DNA from: Haloactinospora alba
Lineage (GTDB): Bacteria > Actinomycetota > Actinomycetes > Streptosporangiales > Streptosporangiaceae
Assembly: GCF_006717075.1 (NCBI RefSeq)
Contig: NZ_VFQC01000001.1
Coordinates: 3,085,501 to 3,149,500 of the forward strand
DNA: 64,000 bases
Direction: 5' to 3'
The translations under genes and the position numbers were made by a program. The notes under the pieces were generated by a model, which did not search any database, was not told where the DNA came from, and saw only the letters and a list, made by a program, of their open reading frames with translations. Numbering within the stretch: position 1 is the first letter of the stretch; every line of letters begins with the position of its first letter. This document shows positions 1-8,765 of the stretch, piece by piece.

Positions 1-633
1 ACCTAGGATTATCACCGTTGGCAGAAGAGGCTGCCAAATACCATAACGGAGCTGGTTGATGACATCCTCAACCATACTGTTAAAACTCGACAGGAGACCA
101 TCAGAGGTGGCAGCTTGATAAACAGTGATGGTCGACTGGTTTATAGTTTTGGAAAGATCCCATGCCGTATTGCTTAAGGTCGCCGTCGCGCTCGACCCCA
201 TCTTGTCAATACAAGAATCTTTGATGACGTGCCACTGCTGACCCGAAGTCCCGTATTGTCCGTAAATACTCGCATCAGGTGGCAGCCCATCGTTCGGTCC
301 GTTCTCAATGGCTGACTGCGACTTCGGCGGCACCAACAATCCATCGGAGCCGCTATCAGCCATCTCCGGCTGCGGCGCGGGCTGGCCGTCGCATACGGGG
401 TCTCCCTGGGCGCTTTGGCTGCCCAGGGGCACCAGTAGGAACGCGAGTGCCACCAACGCCAGGGTGACGGCCCGCCGCATTCCCCGTGGGCGGGCTGGTG
501 TGCGCGCTCGGGTACGCCGGTTGTCCCGGCTCGATCGACGTCCGCTGGGGGGTTGTCGTTCCTCCTGGTCACCGGCCGGTTGCGCACCGTTCGTGCTGGT
601 GGTCGCACTCGCCCCGCGCATGCCCTCGCTCAC
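1..633 (-). CDS. Type IV secretion membrane protein, N-terminal part (runs off left edge)
   Basis: The reading frame begins at a GTG that overlaps the TGA stop of the VirB4-like gene, preceded by GGGAG seven bases upstream, so it is probably translationally coupled. It stays open to base 1 (211 codons). The first ~50 residues are polar and Arg-rich. A hydrophobic stretch follows (MRRAVTLALVALAFLLVPLG), reading like a signal peptide or first membrane segment, then a Ser/Pro-rich spacer and a region with VYQAATSDGLLSSFNSMVED. In comparable Tcp/VirB-type operons the gene after the VirB4 ATPase encodes a large polytopic channel component (VirB6/TcpH-like); that assignment is inferred from position because the membrane domain lies outside the window. 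An internal ATG at 480 is an alternative start that would begin directly at the signal-like segment. Confidence 0.6.
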   Translation of the reverse strand, partial: MSEGMRGASATTSTNGAQPAGDQEERQPPSGRRSSRDNRRTRARTPARPRGMRRAVTLALVALAFLLVPLGSQSAQGDPVCDGQPAPQPEMADSGSDGLLVPPKSQSAIENGPNDGLPPDASIYGQYGTSGQQWHVIKDSCIDKMGSSATATLSNTAWDLSKTINQSTITVYQAATSDGLLSSFNSMVEDVINQLRYGIWQPLLPTVIILG

Positions 634-3179
634 TGCAGATCTCCCGCACCCGTATCCGCCGTGCTGCCCATCGTGCCGGTGCCGACCAGGGCGCCGCCGT
701 TGGCGCCCTGGAACCTGTCGTCGTCTCCGTCGCCGCCGTCGTCGTCCGGACGCTGCCTGGTGGGGTTGGTGTCCAGCCACCGCAGCAGCTCCTCGGACAC
801 CAGGTCCACCCCGACCCGGCCGGCGCGCCCGTCCAGGTCGCGGAACACGCACTCGCCGTTGCCGAGGTTGCGCAACATCCCTTGGTGCTCCTCGGTGGGT
901 TCGATCCCTAACAACGCCATGACGCTCTCCACCTCGACCCGTTCGCTGGAGCGGAACGCGAACACGCTGCTGAGGCAGTTCGTCACCTGTTCGTTCAGCA
1001 GGTCGCCCGCGTTCTGGCTGACCAGGATCATGCTGGTGTTGCGGGAGCGGCCCATCCGGCTGACCTCCGGGACGAGCTTCGCCCCCTCGGGGGTGGAGGT
1101 GACCGCCCACGCCTCGTCCAGGAAGATCGCCTTGGGGAGGTGGCGGTCCAGCCCGTTCATCAGCCGGCGGGCGAACTGGCTCACCAGGTACAGCAGGGCC
1201 ACGCTCAACCGCTGCTCGTAGGAGTAGTCCTCCCGCGAGATGGCCGAGTCCGGCAGGGTGAGCCCGCCCAGGGTGAACACGGTGGTCCACCCCTCCGTCT
1301 CGATCTGGTGCTCCCCCTGGGGGTCGAAGCACAGGCTGGCCAGCCGCATCTCCGACATGGACTGCAGCACCGCCCCCAGGTTGCGGGAGGCGGGGTCGGT
1401 GGAGTCCTCCAGGTAGCGCACCACCTTGGCGAGGCTGGGCTGGGGCTGGTTGGCGACCGCCGCCACCGCCTGGATCATGGCCGACTCGCGTTCCTCGCTC
1501 ATCCGCGGCAGCAGCAGCCGCAGCGTCTCGGTCGCCATGGTCTTCTTCGACGGAAGGTCGTCGCCGAACCCGAACGGGTCCAGCAGCCCCGGCTCGGCCG
1601 AACCCAGCGACATGATGCGGGCTTTGCGGCCGTAGCTCTGCAGCAGTTTCACCAGCGACTCGGCGTCGCCCTTGGGGTCGATCGCCGCGACCGTGACCCC
1701 GCGCAGCGCGAGCTGGTGGATCAGCAGCAGCGCCAGCGTGGTCTTCCCGCCGCCGGGCTCACCGGTGATGGCGATGGCGGTGGGGCGGTTGCGGGCGGCG
1801 GCCACCATCGGGTCGAAGTGGACGATGGAGCGGGCGCGGCCCAGGGTCTCGCCGATGTAGGGGCCGGTCCAGCCGCCGGTGTCGGGGTCGGCGCGGTCCC
1901 CCAGGTCGACGGTGGCGGTGGGCATGCCGCCGGCGATGGTGCGCAGCGGCTGGCGCTGGGCGTAGGCGTTCAGCCGGATCCGGTCGCCCGGAAGCGACTC
2001 CAGGAACAGGGCGAACTGGTCCCCGGTGGAGTTGGTGACGTCGATGCCGATGTCGCGGTAGTGCTCCACCACCGCCTCCACCCGCTGGTTCAGCATGTCC
2101 TCGGTGGGCGCGGACACCATCAGCCGGTGCCAGCCGTACACGAACGGGAGGCGCTCCTTGGTGATGCCGTGCTCCAGCATCCGGGCGGCGTCGATCTGCT
2201 CCGCCAGCGCGATGGGAGCCTCGGCGCCGGCCTCGCGGATGTGGGCATCCATGTCGCGGGCGTGGGCGAGTTTGCGGGACACGTCCTTGCTGGCCTTCGC
2301 CGGCGGGATGAGTTTCATCCGCAGCGACAGTTCCACCGGGAACGGCAGCGCGTCGGCGTAGTGCAGCCACGGTTCCCCGTCGGGGAACGGCATCAGGTCC
2401 GGGAAGCGGGAGAACGACAGGTAGGCGACGTAGGTGTTGCCGGCGGGTTGTTCCAGTCGCAACATGGAACGCCCGTTGTGGATGGTGCCGTCCACGAGCT
2501 GTTCGATCTCGCCCTTGCCCCAGGTGCGGCGGCCCGCGGCCGACGGTCGGGGCTCCTCGATGGTGCCGGTGACGGCGTGGCGCAGCAGCCAGGCGACCTC
2601 GGAGGAGTGGGCGTGGCGGGCCCGCAGTGAGCTGGCCGCCAGCGCCCGGCCCAGGCGCTGGGCCTGTTCGGTCCAGTGGGCGAGCTCCTTGTCGTCCACC
2701 GCGTCGTCCTGCACCCCCAGCACGTTCTCGGTGCGCTGGTAGGCCGCCAGCAGCTGCGCGAACACGCCCTGGGAGAGCTGGCCGCGCACGCCGCCGCGCT
2801 GGCCCAGCCGCACCCCCAGGTAGACCTCCTTCGTCCAGAAGTCCTTGGCCCACACGTGGCGGTACATCTCCTCGAGGTACTCGTACCAGCCGGGACCGGA
2901 GTCGGAGGTGTCGTCGAGTTTCGTGGCCCAGGCGGCGGCCGGGTAGGTGCGGTGGGCGATCCGCAGGTGTACCTCGGCGTCCTCCATCCGGATGGCGGCG
3001 AGCGCGATGGTGATGTTGGTGGCCAGCGCCTCGCGTTCGTCCGGGGTGGTGAACTCGTAGGAGACGGTGGGCAGCCGGAAGTAGGCCCACGCTTCGGCGT
3101 CGCTGAGCAGAACGCGGTCGTCGAAGTAGCGCACCGGCAGCCGGCTCGCTCCGCGGGCTGCCGTGGACCTACCGAGCAT
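630..3179 (-). CDS. VirB4/TcpF-like conjugation ATPase
   Basis: 849-residue cytoplasmic ATPase expected to power assembly or substrate transfer of the secretion channel. A Walker A motif GEPGGGKTT lies near residue 470 and a Walker B-like IFLDEAWAV near residue 685, followed by LVSQNAGDLL, the usual VirB4/TraC order. The N-terminal half (VRYFDDRVLLSDAEAWAYFR onward) matches the non-catalytic N-domain of actinobacterial VirB4-like proteins. I prefer the ATG at 3179 because GGGGGA sits just upstream and the conserved region starts soon after; a GTG at 3257 would add 26 Arg/Pro-rich residues. It is the fourth gene of a minus-strand operon with TcpC, a TcpD-like protein and a TcpE fusion upstream. 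No frameshift or missing core motif was seen. Confidence 0.85.
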   Translation of the reverse strand: MLGRSTAARGASRLPVRYFDDRVLLSDAEAWAYFRLPTVSYEFTTPDEREALATNITIALAAIRMEDAEVHLRIAHRTYPAAAWATKLDDTSDSGPGWYEYLEEMYRHVWAKDFWTKEVYLGVRLGQRGGVRGQLSQGVFAQLLAAYQRTENVLGVQDDAVDDKELAHWTEQAQRLGRALAASSLRARHAHSSEVAWLLRHAVTGTIEEPRPSAAGRRTWGKGEIEQLVDGTIHNGRSMLRLEQPAGNTYVAYLSFSRFPDLMPFPDGEPWLHYADALPFPVELSLRMKLIPPAKASKDVSRKLAHARDMDAHIREAGAEAPIALAEQIDAARMLEHGITKERLPFVYGWHRLMVSAPTEDMLNQRVEAVVEHYRDIGIDVTNSTGDQFALFLESLPGDRIRLNAYAQRQPLRTIAGGMPTATVDLGDRADPDTGGWTGPYIGETLGRARSIVHFDPMVAAARNRPTAIAITGEPGGGKTTLALLLIHQLALRGVTVAAIDPKGDAESLVKLLQSYGRKARIMSLGSAEPGLLDPFGFGDDLPSKKTMATETLRLLLPRMSEERESAMIQAVAAVANQPQPSLAKVVRYLEDSTDPASRNLGAVLQSMSEMRLASLCFDPQGEHQIETEGWTTVFTLGGLTLPDSAISREDYSYEQRLSVALLYLVSQFARRLMNGLDRHLPKAIFLDEAWAVTSTPEGAKLVPEVSRMGRSRNTSMILVSQNAGDLLNEQVTNCLSSVFAFRSSERVEVESVMALLGIEPTEEHQGMLRNLGNGECVFRDLDGRAGRVGVDLVSEELLRWLDTNPTRQRPDDDGGDGDDDRFQGANGGALVGTGTMGSTADTGAGDLQ

Positions 3180-3395
3180 TGTTCCCCCTGGCTTGTTGCC
3201 GGTCGTGGTGGAAGGCGCCCGTGCCCGCCGGCGGTGGCGGGAGGGCTGTCGTTTCACAGGGTCGCGGCGCGGGTCGTCCCCGCCACGTACCGGTTGCGGT
3301 TCCCGTGTGGGCGCTCGCTCCGCCGGCGCGGGCGGTTGGGCCGCGGCACGGGGCGGGGGGCGCGTGGCACCGGCCGCGGGCGGTGCGGCTGGCGG

Positions 3396-6300
3396 TCATG
3401 GTTGCTCCCCCGGGGCGAAGCCGTGCGCCAGCACGCCGCCGAGCTGGGCGTGGGCGCGCCGGGTGCTGGACCGCAGCGCGTGCACGTTCACCTGGTCGCG
3501 GGTACCGAAGTGGTCGTCCCACGGCACGCGGACGATGGCGCGGCACTGGCCGCGCGCCACCCGTTCCGCCTCGTCCACGTCGGAGAGGCTGCGTTTGCTC
3601 ACCCCGTTGATGACGACGACGGAGTGGGACCGCAGGTGGGTGTAGCCGTGGCCGTCCAGCCACTCGAACGTCATCGCCACCGCCCGGGCGGCGTCGGCGC
3701 TGGCGGGTACCACCAGCACCAGCCCGTCCACGGCGGGCAGGGCGCGGGCGACGCCGGTGGCGGCCGGGTCCAGCATGGTGAAGCCGTAGAACCGGCCCAG
3801 TAGCGTTCCCAGTTCGGTGTAGTCGCGGTCGTCGAGGGTGCGGGCGTAGGGGTCGTCCAGGGTGGCGACCACCTCCAGGCCGGTGTTGGTGCGGGAGGTG
3901 TAGTCGCGCATCGCCGTGTAGCTGGAGACGGTGCTGGTGTTGGCCAGCAGCGAGGTGAGGGTTTCCGGTGTCTCGGTCTCGACGCGCCGCGACATGCCGT
4001 ACGTGCCGGGGTTGAGGTCCACGGCCGCCACGCGCTCGTCCCGGTAGGTCGCCAGGGTGTGGCCGAGCATCAGTGTGGTGACGGTCTGGCCCGCACCGCC
4101 GGTGCAGCCCAGCACGATGACGCGTTTCGGGCCGTCGATGGGTGTGCGGAGGCGTTCCACGTCGGCGTCGGGCAGTTCCGTCACCGTGCGGGCGGTGGAG
4201 CCGCCGCCGGTGACCACGCGGGCCAGCCGCCGCCACCCGCGGCTGGGGGTGGTGTCGGTGCTGTCGGCCGCGGCGCTGGAGTCGGAGCCGGATTCGGACG
4301 AGGCGGGGTCGGCGGGAGCCGACTGGCTCGGGGTTCCGGCCAGGCGCTGCTGTTCGCCGGTGTCGTGGGACAGCTCCGGCGGGCCGGTGCCGCGCTGCGA
4401 CGCGGCGGAACGCTGGGCGGCGGGTGTGGTGGAGCGCCGCGGGGCGGCGTCGGGTTCTGGGTCGTCGCCGGGTACGGGTTGGCCGAACAGCTGGCTCAGC
4501 CGGCGGGCGTTCTGCGCCACCCGGTGGAAGACCCCGTCGTCTCCGGGCTGGTTGGTCCACACGGTCTGGCCGGAGGGGCCGGGCGGGGAGCCCACCGCCG
4601 TCGGGGTGGGGGCGTGCGGCTCCGGTTCCCCACCGGTTTCGGTGGTCCTGGCGGCCTCGGCCGACTCGGGCTCGGCCGGCTCGGGGCTGACCGGATCGGG
4701 TTCGGCCGGGCCGTTCTCGGACACGGCGTGGGCCGGTTCGGCGTCGGCGGGACCCTCGCCGGTGGTGCCGCTGGTGCTGCGGCCCCCGGAAGCTCCGGCG
4801 TCGCCGGCCTCGGGGGCGGGGGCGGTGTCACCGGTGCCGGCGGGCGACGGTGCCGGGTTGGCGCGCAGGGTGCGCGACAGCCGGGCGCTGCGCAGGCCCG
4901 GGTGGGCGCCGGCATCGTCACCGTTGGGGGCCTCGGCCCGCGGGTGGGAGGTTTCCTCCGCCCGCTCCCCGGGGGACGCGTTCGGTGGCTCCGGTGGCAG
5001 GGTGTCATCCCCGGCTGGCCCGGCCGGTTCGCGGGCGGGGCTGTCCCCGCCGTCCGGCTGCGGGGTGTGCTCGGCGGCGTCCTCCGGTCGGAAGGCGGCC
5101 CGCTCCGGGCTGGGCGCGGGAGCGGCCTCGGGTTCCGCGTGCTGGCGGCGGACGCCCAGCGCGGCGCTCTCGGCCGCCCGCAGGTCGGCCTCCGTGCGGC
5201 GCTGCGCGTCCCGCGGGCGGGCCAGCCCCTCCTGTTCCCCGGTGTCGTGGTCCACCTCCAGCGGGAGTTTGCTCCCGTCCGCGCCGGGTGGTGGCGCGGG
5301 CGCGGAGTCGGTGAACCACCCCGCTGCGGTGGTGGCGCCCTCGGAGGGTTCGGCGAAGCGCGGCGGGGCGGGTGGTGGAGCGCCGCCCGCGTTGGCGTAA
5401 CGGTCCAGTACGGCCATGTGCTCCGCGTGCTCGTCCGACCGCCCGTCGTCGGGCTGGTGGCCGTCGCCCTCCTGGCCCGCGCTGTCACCGGGAGAGGTGG
5501 CCAGCGCCCGCGCGGTCACGGCCAGGCCCTCCTGCTCGCCGGTGTCGTGGTCCACCTCCAGCGAGGGTTTGCCCTCGTCCGCTTCCTCCGGTCGCGGCTC
5601 CGGTTCCCCCTCGGGGGCGGGGCCCGCATCGGCCTCGGGCAGGTCCCACGGGGCCGCGTGCGGTCGGGGCCGCTGCTGGTGGGAGGCGGGCGTCTCGGGC
5701 TCGTCCGGCTCCGGTCGCGCCGCGGCGGGCGGCGCCGTGGCGGTCGCCTGAGCCGGTTGGGCGGGGCGGGCGGGTTCCGGCTCCGCCTCCCCGGCGGTCT
5801 CCGGCTGCGGGGAGGCGGCACCGGGCGGTGCGGCCGGCGTGGCGGACGCGGCCGGGGCGTCCTGTCCGTGCTTCCGCTCCCGGGCCACCCGCATCCCCTG
5901 GCTGCGGCCGCGCAGCCGCCGCCGGGGGCCGGAACCGCTGTCGCCGGCGATCCCCTCGGCCGAGGCGCCGTCGGCGGCGCGGCGGGCGTCCACCCGGTCG
6001 TGGGCGGTGTTGACCTCCCGGTGCCGGGCGTGCTGCTGGGTGGACCGCGCCACGGGCTGGGACGGGGATTCCTGCGGTTCGGGGGCGGCCATGATCTCCT
6101 CGGCGCGACGGCGGGCCGTCGTGCCGGTGTCCACCACCGGTTGGGCTGGGGCCGGTTCGGCGAACGCGTCCGTCTCGGCCTGGGCGTGGTGGGCTTCGGC
6201 GAGTGAGGGCGCGTCGTCCTTGCTCCGGGCCGGGCCGAGGTCGGTGCGTTCGGCGGCGGGCACGGACGCCGCGTGCTGCTCCCCGGACTCCGGCGGCGGC

Positions 6301-6947
6301 GTTTTCGGCAGGGCGAAACCGAAGTAGTTGAGGATCTTGCGGCCCAGGCCGCGCTGGTCCCGGGGCTGGTGCTCCGGCTGGGGCTCCGGTTCCGGTTCGG
6401 GCTCCGGTCCGGGCTCCGGCTCCCGGGCAGGGGTGGGTTCCTGTTCGGCTGCGGGCTCGCTACTCACCTCGGCCGGCTCCTCTTCCGTCGCTGTCTCGGT
6501 TGAGGGGAGACGTTCCTCGGTGGGGGCGGCGCGCAGCCGTTGCTTACCCGACCCGGGGGTGGGAAGCGGGCCGGCGGCGGGGTCGCGGTGCCACACCCGC
6601 ACGGTGAGTGTCACGCGGGAGGGTTCGCGTTCGGGGGACATGCGGGTGTACACCCGCGCCTCGGTCAGGAAACGGCCCTGGGAGACCAGTAGTTCGGTCA
6701 GCCGTTTGCCCTCGATGACGGGGCGGGTGGCGAGGAAGGTGATGATGCCGGGCGGGACCAGCCAGACCACGTGGAAGGGGGAGCGCCACGGGAACCCGAC
6801 CAGGTTCAGCAGCAGGATCCACCCGAAGAACACACCCAGGAACACACCGAGCGTGACGACGGGAAGCGGCTGCGGAAGCCGGAAGTCGTAGAGCTTGTAG
6901 AGCCGCTTCTCGATACGCCAGATGTTGGTGTACGTGGGCAGGTCCAC
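3396..6947 (-). CDS. TcpE-type membrane domain fused to a ParA/MinD-like ATPase
   Basis: 1183 residues. The first ~110 (TYTNIWRIEKRLYKLYDFRL, then two membrane segments and a VYTR...REP...V region) match the TcpE family of Gram-positive conjugation proteins. Residues ~140-910 form a long Pro/Glu/Ala-rich, low-complexity linker with no obvious fold. The last ~270 residues resemble a ParA/MinD-like P-loop ATPase: GCTGGAGQTVTTLMLGHTLA is a deviant Walker A with Gln where Lys is usual, followed by VAAVDLNPGTYGMSRR. The linker holds a motif HDTGEQ..LA three times. The GTG start has GGAGG eight bases upstream, overlapping the stop of the preceding gene, so the operon is tightly packed. Role inferred: inner-membrane component of the transfer machine with a cytoplasmic regulatory or positioning ATPase. 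The missing P-loop Lys makes ATP hydrolysis uncertain. Confidence 0.75.
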   Translation of the reverse strand: MDLPTYTNIWRIEKRLYKLYDFRLPQPLPVVTLGVFLGVFFGWILLLNLVGFPWRSPFHVVWLVPPGIITFLATRPVIEGKRLTELLVSQGRFLTEARVYTRMSPEREPSRVTLTVRVWHRDPAAGPLPTPGSGKQRLRAAPTEERLPSTETATEEEPAEVSSEPAAEQEPTPAREPEPGPEPEPEPEPQPEHQPRDQRGLGRKILNYFGFALPKTPPPESGEQHAASVPAAERTDLGPARSKDDAPSLAEAHHAQAETDAFAEPAPAQPVVDTGTTARRRAEEIMAAPEPQESPSQPVARSTQQHARHREVNTAHDRVDARRAADGASAEGIAGDSGSGPRRRLRGRSQGMRVARERKHGQDAPAASATPAAPPGAASPQPETAGEAEPEPARPAQPAQATATAPPAAARPEPDEPETPASHQQRPRPHAAPWDLPEADAGPAPEGEPEPRPEEADEGKPSLEVDHDTGEQEGLAVTARALATSPGDSAGQEGDGHQPDDGRSDEHAEHMAVLDRYANAGGAPPPAPPRFAEPSEGATTAAGWFTDSAPAPPPGADGSKLPLEVDHDTGEQEGLARPRDAQRRTEADLRAAESAALGVRRQHAEPEAAPAPSPERAAFRPEDAAEHTPQPDGGDSPAREPAGPAGDDTLPPEPPNASPGERAEETSHPRAEAPNGDDAGAHPGLRSARLSRTLRANPAPSPAGTGDTAPAPEAGDAGASGGRSTSGTTGEGPADAEPAHAVSENGPAEPDPVSPEPAEPESAEAARTTETGGEPEPHAPTPTAVGSPPGPSGQTVWTNQPGDDGVFHRVAQNARRLSQLFGQPVPGDDPEPDAAPRRSTTPAAQRSAASQRGTGPPELSHDTGEQQRLAGTPSQSAPADPASSESGSDSSAAADSTDTTPSRGWRRLARVVTGGGSTARTVTELPDADVERLRTPIDGPKRVIVLGCTGGAGQTVTTLMLGHTLATYRDERVAAVDLNPGTYGMSRRVETETPETLTSLLANTSTVSSYTAMRDYTSRTNTGLEVVATLDDPYARTLDDRDYTELGTLLGRFYGFTMLDPAATGVARALPAVDGLVLVVPASADAARAVAMTFEWLDGHGYTHLRSHSVVVINGVSKRSLSDVDEAERVARGQCRAIVRVPWDDHFGTRDQVNVHALRSSTRRAHAQLGGVLAHGFAPGEQP
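4339..5572 (-). repeat. Three dispersed HDTGEQxxLA motif repeats inside the TcpE-ATPase linker
   Basis: The linker carries three copies of a short motif, encoded near 5521-5572 (LEVDHDTGEQEGLA), 5221-5272 (LEVDHDTGEQEGLA) and 4339-4383 (LSHDTGEQQRLA). The first two are 300 bases apart and nearly identical at DNA level; the third is diverged. In otherwise unconstrained low-complexity sequence this conservation points to a functional linear motif or to a recent duplication. Confidence 0.8.
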
Positions 6948-6959
6948 GTCCCCGGCCTC

Positions 6960-7262
6960 CTACTCGGTCTCCACGCCCATTGCGCGCGCGATGGCCCTGG
7001 CCGTGACTTCGATGATCCCTGGAACGTAGAAGACGATCCCGATAAAGATCGCGAGAATGATGAACTGGGCGAAACGGGTGATCTCCCTGGTGAACAGGAA
7101 GAAGATCGCGACGACCGACACGATCACCAGGAAGAGCGGGCCGAAGAATCCCCGCAGGAAATCGGCCAGTCCCGAGGTGTCCGGTGCGTCCTGGGAGTTC
7201 GCGGCGATCGGGGCCGCGACGTCGGCGGCGGTCTGCGCGACGCTGATGACAAGGGGGTGCAT
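6960..7262 (-). CDS. Small two-helix membrane protein, TcpD-like
   Basis: 100 residues. A short soluble N-terminus (MHPLVISVAQTAADVAAPIA) is followed by two hydrophobic helices around residues 41-57 and 66-86, and a short charged tail ending GVETE. Size, topology and position between TcpC and TcpE fit TcpD of clostridial Tcp conjugation systems, which is a small membrane protein, but sequence similarity cannot be shown here. The ATG at 7262 has GGGAGG about 12 bases upstream. The frame is open further upstream but loses hydrophobic or conserved character, and the upstream part overlaps the end of tcpC. The stop is 12 bases before the GTG of the TcpE fusion, whose Shine-Dalgarno starts inside the stop codon. 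Confidence 0.7.
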   Translation of the reverse strand: MHPLVISVAQTAADVAAPIAANSQDAPDTSGLADFLRGFFGPLFLVIVSVVAIFFLFTREITRFAQFIILAIFIGIVFYVPGIIEVTARAIARAMGVETE

Positions 7263-7356
7263 GTCAGCGTTCGCCCTCCCGCACGCGTGGTCTGTCCTGC
7301 ATCGTCGGTTGCCTTTCGTTACGTGCGCCCCGCTGGGGTGCGTCCGGCGGTGACCC

Positions 7357-8307
7357 TCAGTCGCCGAAACCGCGCGGGGCTCCCTGGATGTCGCGTACGT
7401 ACCAGTCGTTGTCCGTGCGTACCACGTCCACCTGGTAGGTCTGGGTGAGCGTGGCCGGGTCGTCCTCCTCGCTCCCGGCGAGCCGCCACACCACGCTGGC
7501 GGTGGTCTCGCGCACGTCGCCGCCGTCCCCGGCGGGGACGGTGAGCTCGTCGAGGCTGACGAACTCGAGGGAACCGCCGGGAAGCTCGGTGACCTCGGCA
7601 CCGCGCTCGGTGTAGCGGGAGAGGTGCTCCGGGGTCTGGGCGTAGGCCTCGAAGAAGTCGGTGAGGAACGGTTCCAGCTCCTCGTGGGCGTCGCTGTCCG
7701 TGTCCGTCTGGGGCGCCTCGGGCAGGTCCGCCTTGTCGGGGGCGGCCAGCAGGGCGGGCTGGCCGGAGACCACCAGTGAGGTGGCGTCCTCGGCGTAGAC
7801 GGGGACGTCCAGGCTCATCGGCTCGCCGTTGACGTGGGCGCTGAGGGTGACGACGGCGTTGTGGTCGTCACTGGCGTCCACCGCGATCACCTCGACGTCC
7901 TCGCCGGTGAGATTGGTGTTGGACAGGTCGAAGGAGTCCGCCTCGCCCTCCGGGACGAACTCGGACAGTTTCTCGGCGCGGTCGTCGGCGGAATCGCCGC
8001 CGGCGTTGAGGTAGGCGTCGGCGAACCGGGCGGCGAAGGCGGTCGCGGCCGTGGTGGGGAACGACGGCTCGTCGTCCGTGGCGTCCTCCTCCTGCTGGGG
8101 CGGTTGCGCCAGCCCGTCGCGGATGGGCATCCAGATGCCGTTGGCGATGACGACGAGGAGGAACGCCCACAGGATGGCGCGGCCGACCCACACCCACCAG
8201 CGTCCGCCGGCGCCCGCCCGGGGGTGGCGGACCGGTTCGTCGGGGCCGCCGTCGCCGGCGTCGGCCTCGCCGGACCCGTCTCGCCGCGCGGTGGCCTTGC
8301 GGACCAT
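7357..8307 (-). CDS. TcpC family conjugation protein
   Basis: 316 residues and first gene of the visible transfer operon. The N-terminal ~45 residues are charged and cytoplasmic. One membrane helix follows (WVGRAILWAFLLVVIANGIW), then an extracytoplasmic region with two NTF2-like alpha+beta repeats: FAARFADAYLNAGGD...; and FLTDFFEAYAQTPEHLSRYT..., ending in VDVVRTDNDWYVRDIQG. That layout, one TM plus two NTF2-like domains, is characteristic of TcpC/VirB8-like scaffold proteins that hold the transfer machine together at the membrane. The ATG has GGGAGG five bases upstream. The promoter for the operon should lie in the 458-base gap to its right. Confidence 0.8.
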   Translation of the reverse strand: MVRKATARRDGSGEADAGDGGPDEPVRHPRAGAGGRWWVWVGRAILWAFLLVVIANGIWMPIRDGLAQPPQQEEDATDDEPSFPTTAATAFAARFADAYLNAGGDSADDRAEKLSEFVPEGEADSFDLSNTNLTGEDVEVIAVDASDDHNAVVTLSAHVNGEPMSLDVPVYAEDATSLVVSGQPALLAAPDKADLPEAPQTDTDSDAHEELEPFLTDFFEAYAQTPEHLSRYTERGAEVTELPGGSLEFVSLDELTVPAGDGGDVRETTASVVWRLAGSEEDDPATLTQTYQVDVVRTDNDWYVRDIQGAPRGFGD

Positions 8308-8765
8308 TACGCCTCCCTGTACTGCGGCACGGCCGTGCCTGGTTCTCGGGGACTCTCGGGGTTGCCGTCCTGCCCTTGTTTACCCCATACCTATGGTGCG
8401 GCATGCGTGGGTTCTCCGCCGCCCATACTCGTGCGTGTTTCTATCCCAACCGCACGATGTACCCCGGATGTCGGTTGGTCAATGCCGGTTGACGTGCCCG
8501 TGTCCCCGCGCGTCGCCGGGGACGATCCTGTCAGCTGGACAGTTGCGGTCCGACCGGAAACAACGAATTCACTGGACAGATAGGCGGAACGGCGCACGGA
8601 ACCGGGGCGTGGCACCGGAAACACGGCGCTGTGGTGTCCGCCGGGTGAGCAGAGCAACACGCCGGCACCGGGCTGAGCCGGCCGATTCCCGCTTTTCCGC
8701 CCGTCCCGGAACCCGGGGTATCGGGGCGGGCGGATCCCCTGGTGCCGGCCGCCAGCGGGGGCGGT
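8308..8765. other. Intergenic region upstream of the transfer operon
   Basis: 458 bases between the tcpC start and the stop of the DUF1444-like gene, both on the minus strand. The only clear signal is the tcpC ribosome binding site. A short inverted repeat CCATAGGTATGG at about 8391-8402 lies roughly 90 bases upstream of tcpC and could be part of a promoter or operator. Frames crossing the gap have no recognisable protein content. Confidence 0.4.

Noticed and set aside
3169-3399. 76-codon frame between the TcpE fusion and the VirB4 gene, with an ATGA overlap to the fusion stop
   Set aside because: The start overlap and the run into the VirB4 ATG fit a coupled small gene, but the protein is Arg/Pro/Ala/Gly-rich with no helix, motif or known family, as expected for chance in high-GC DNA.
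4057-6206. Long plus-strand frames over the TcpE fusion and the giant membrane protein region
   Set aside because: They are antisense shadows caused by GC-rich low-complexity sequence and lack any domain motif.
1-8307. A complete integrative conjugative element
   Set aside because: Only transfer-channel genes are visible; no integrase, excisionase, relaxase, attachment site or tRNA was seen in the window.
8391-8660. 89-codon minus-strand frame upstream of tcpC
   Set aside because: No binding site, no recognisable sequence and composition like other shadow frames.
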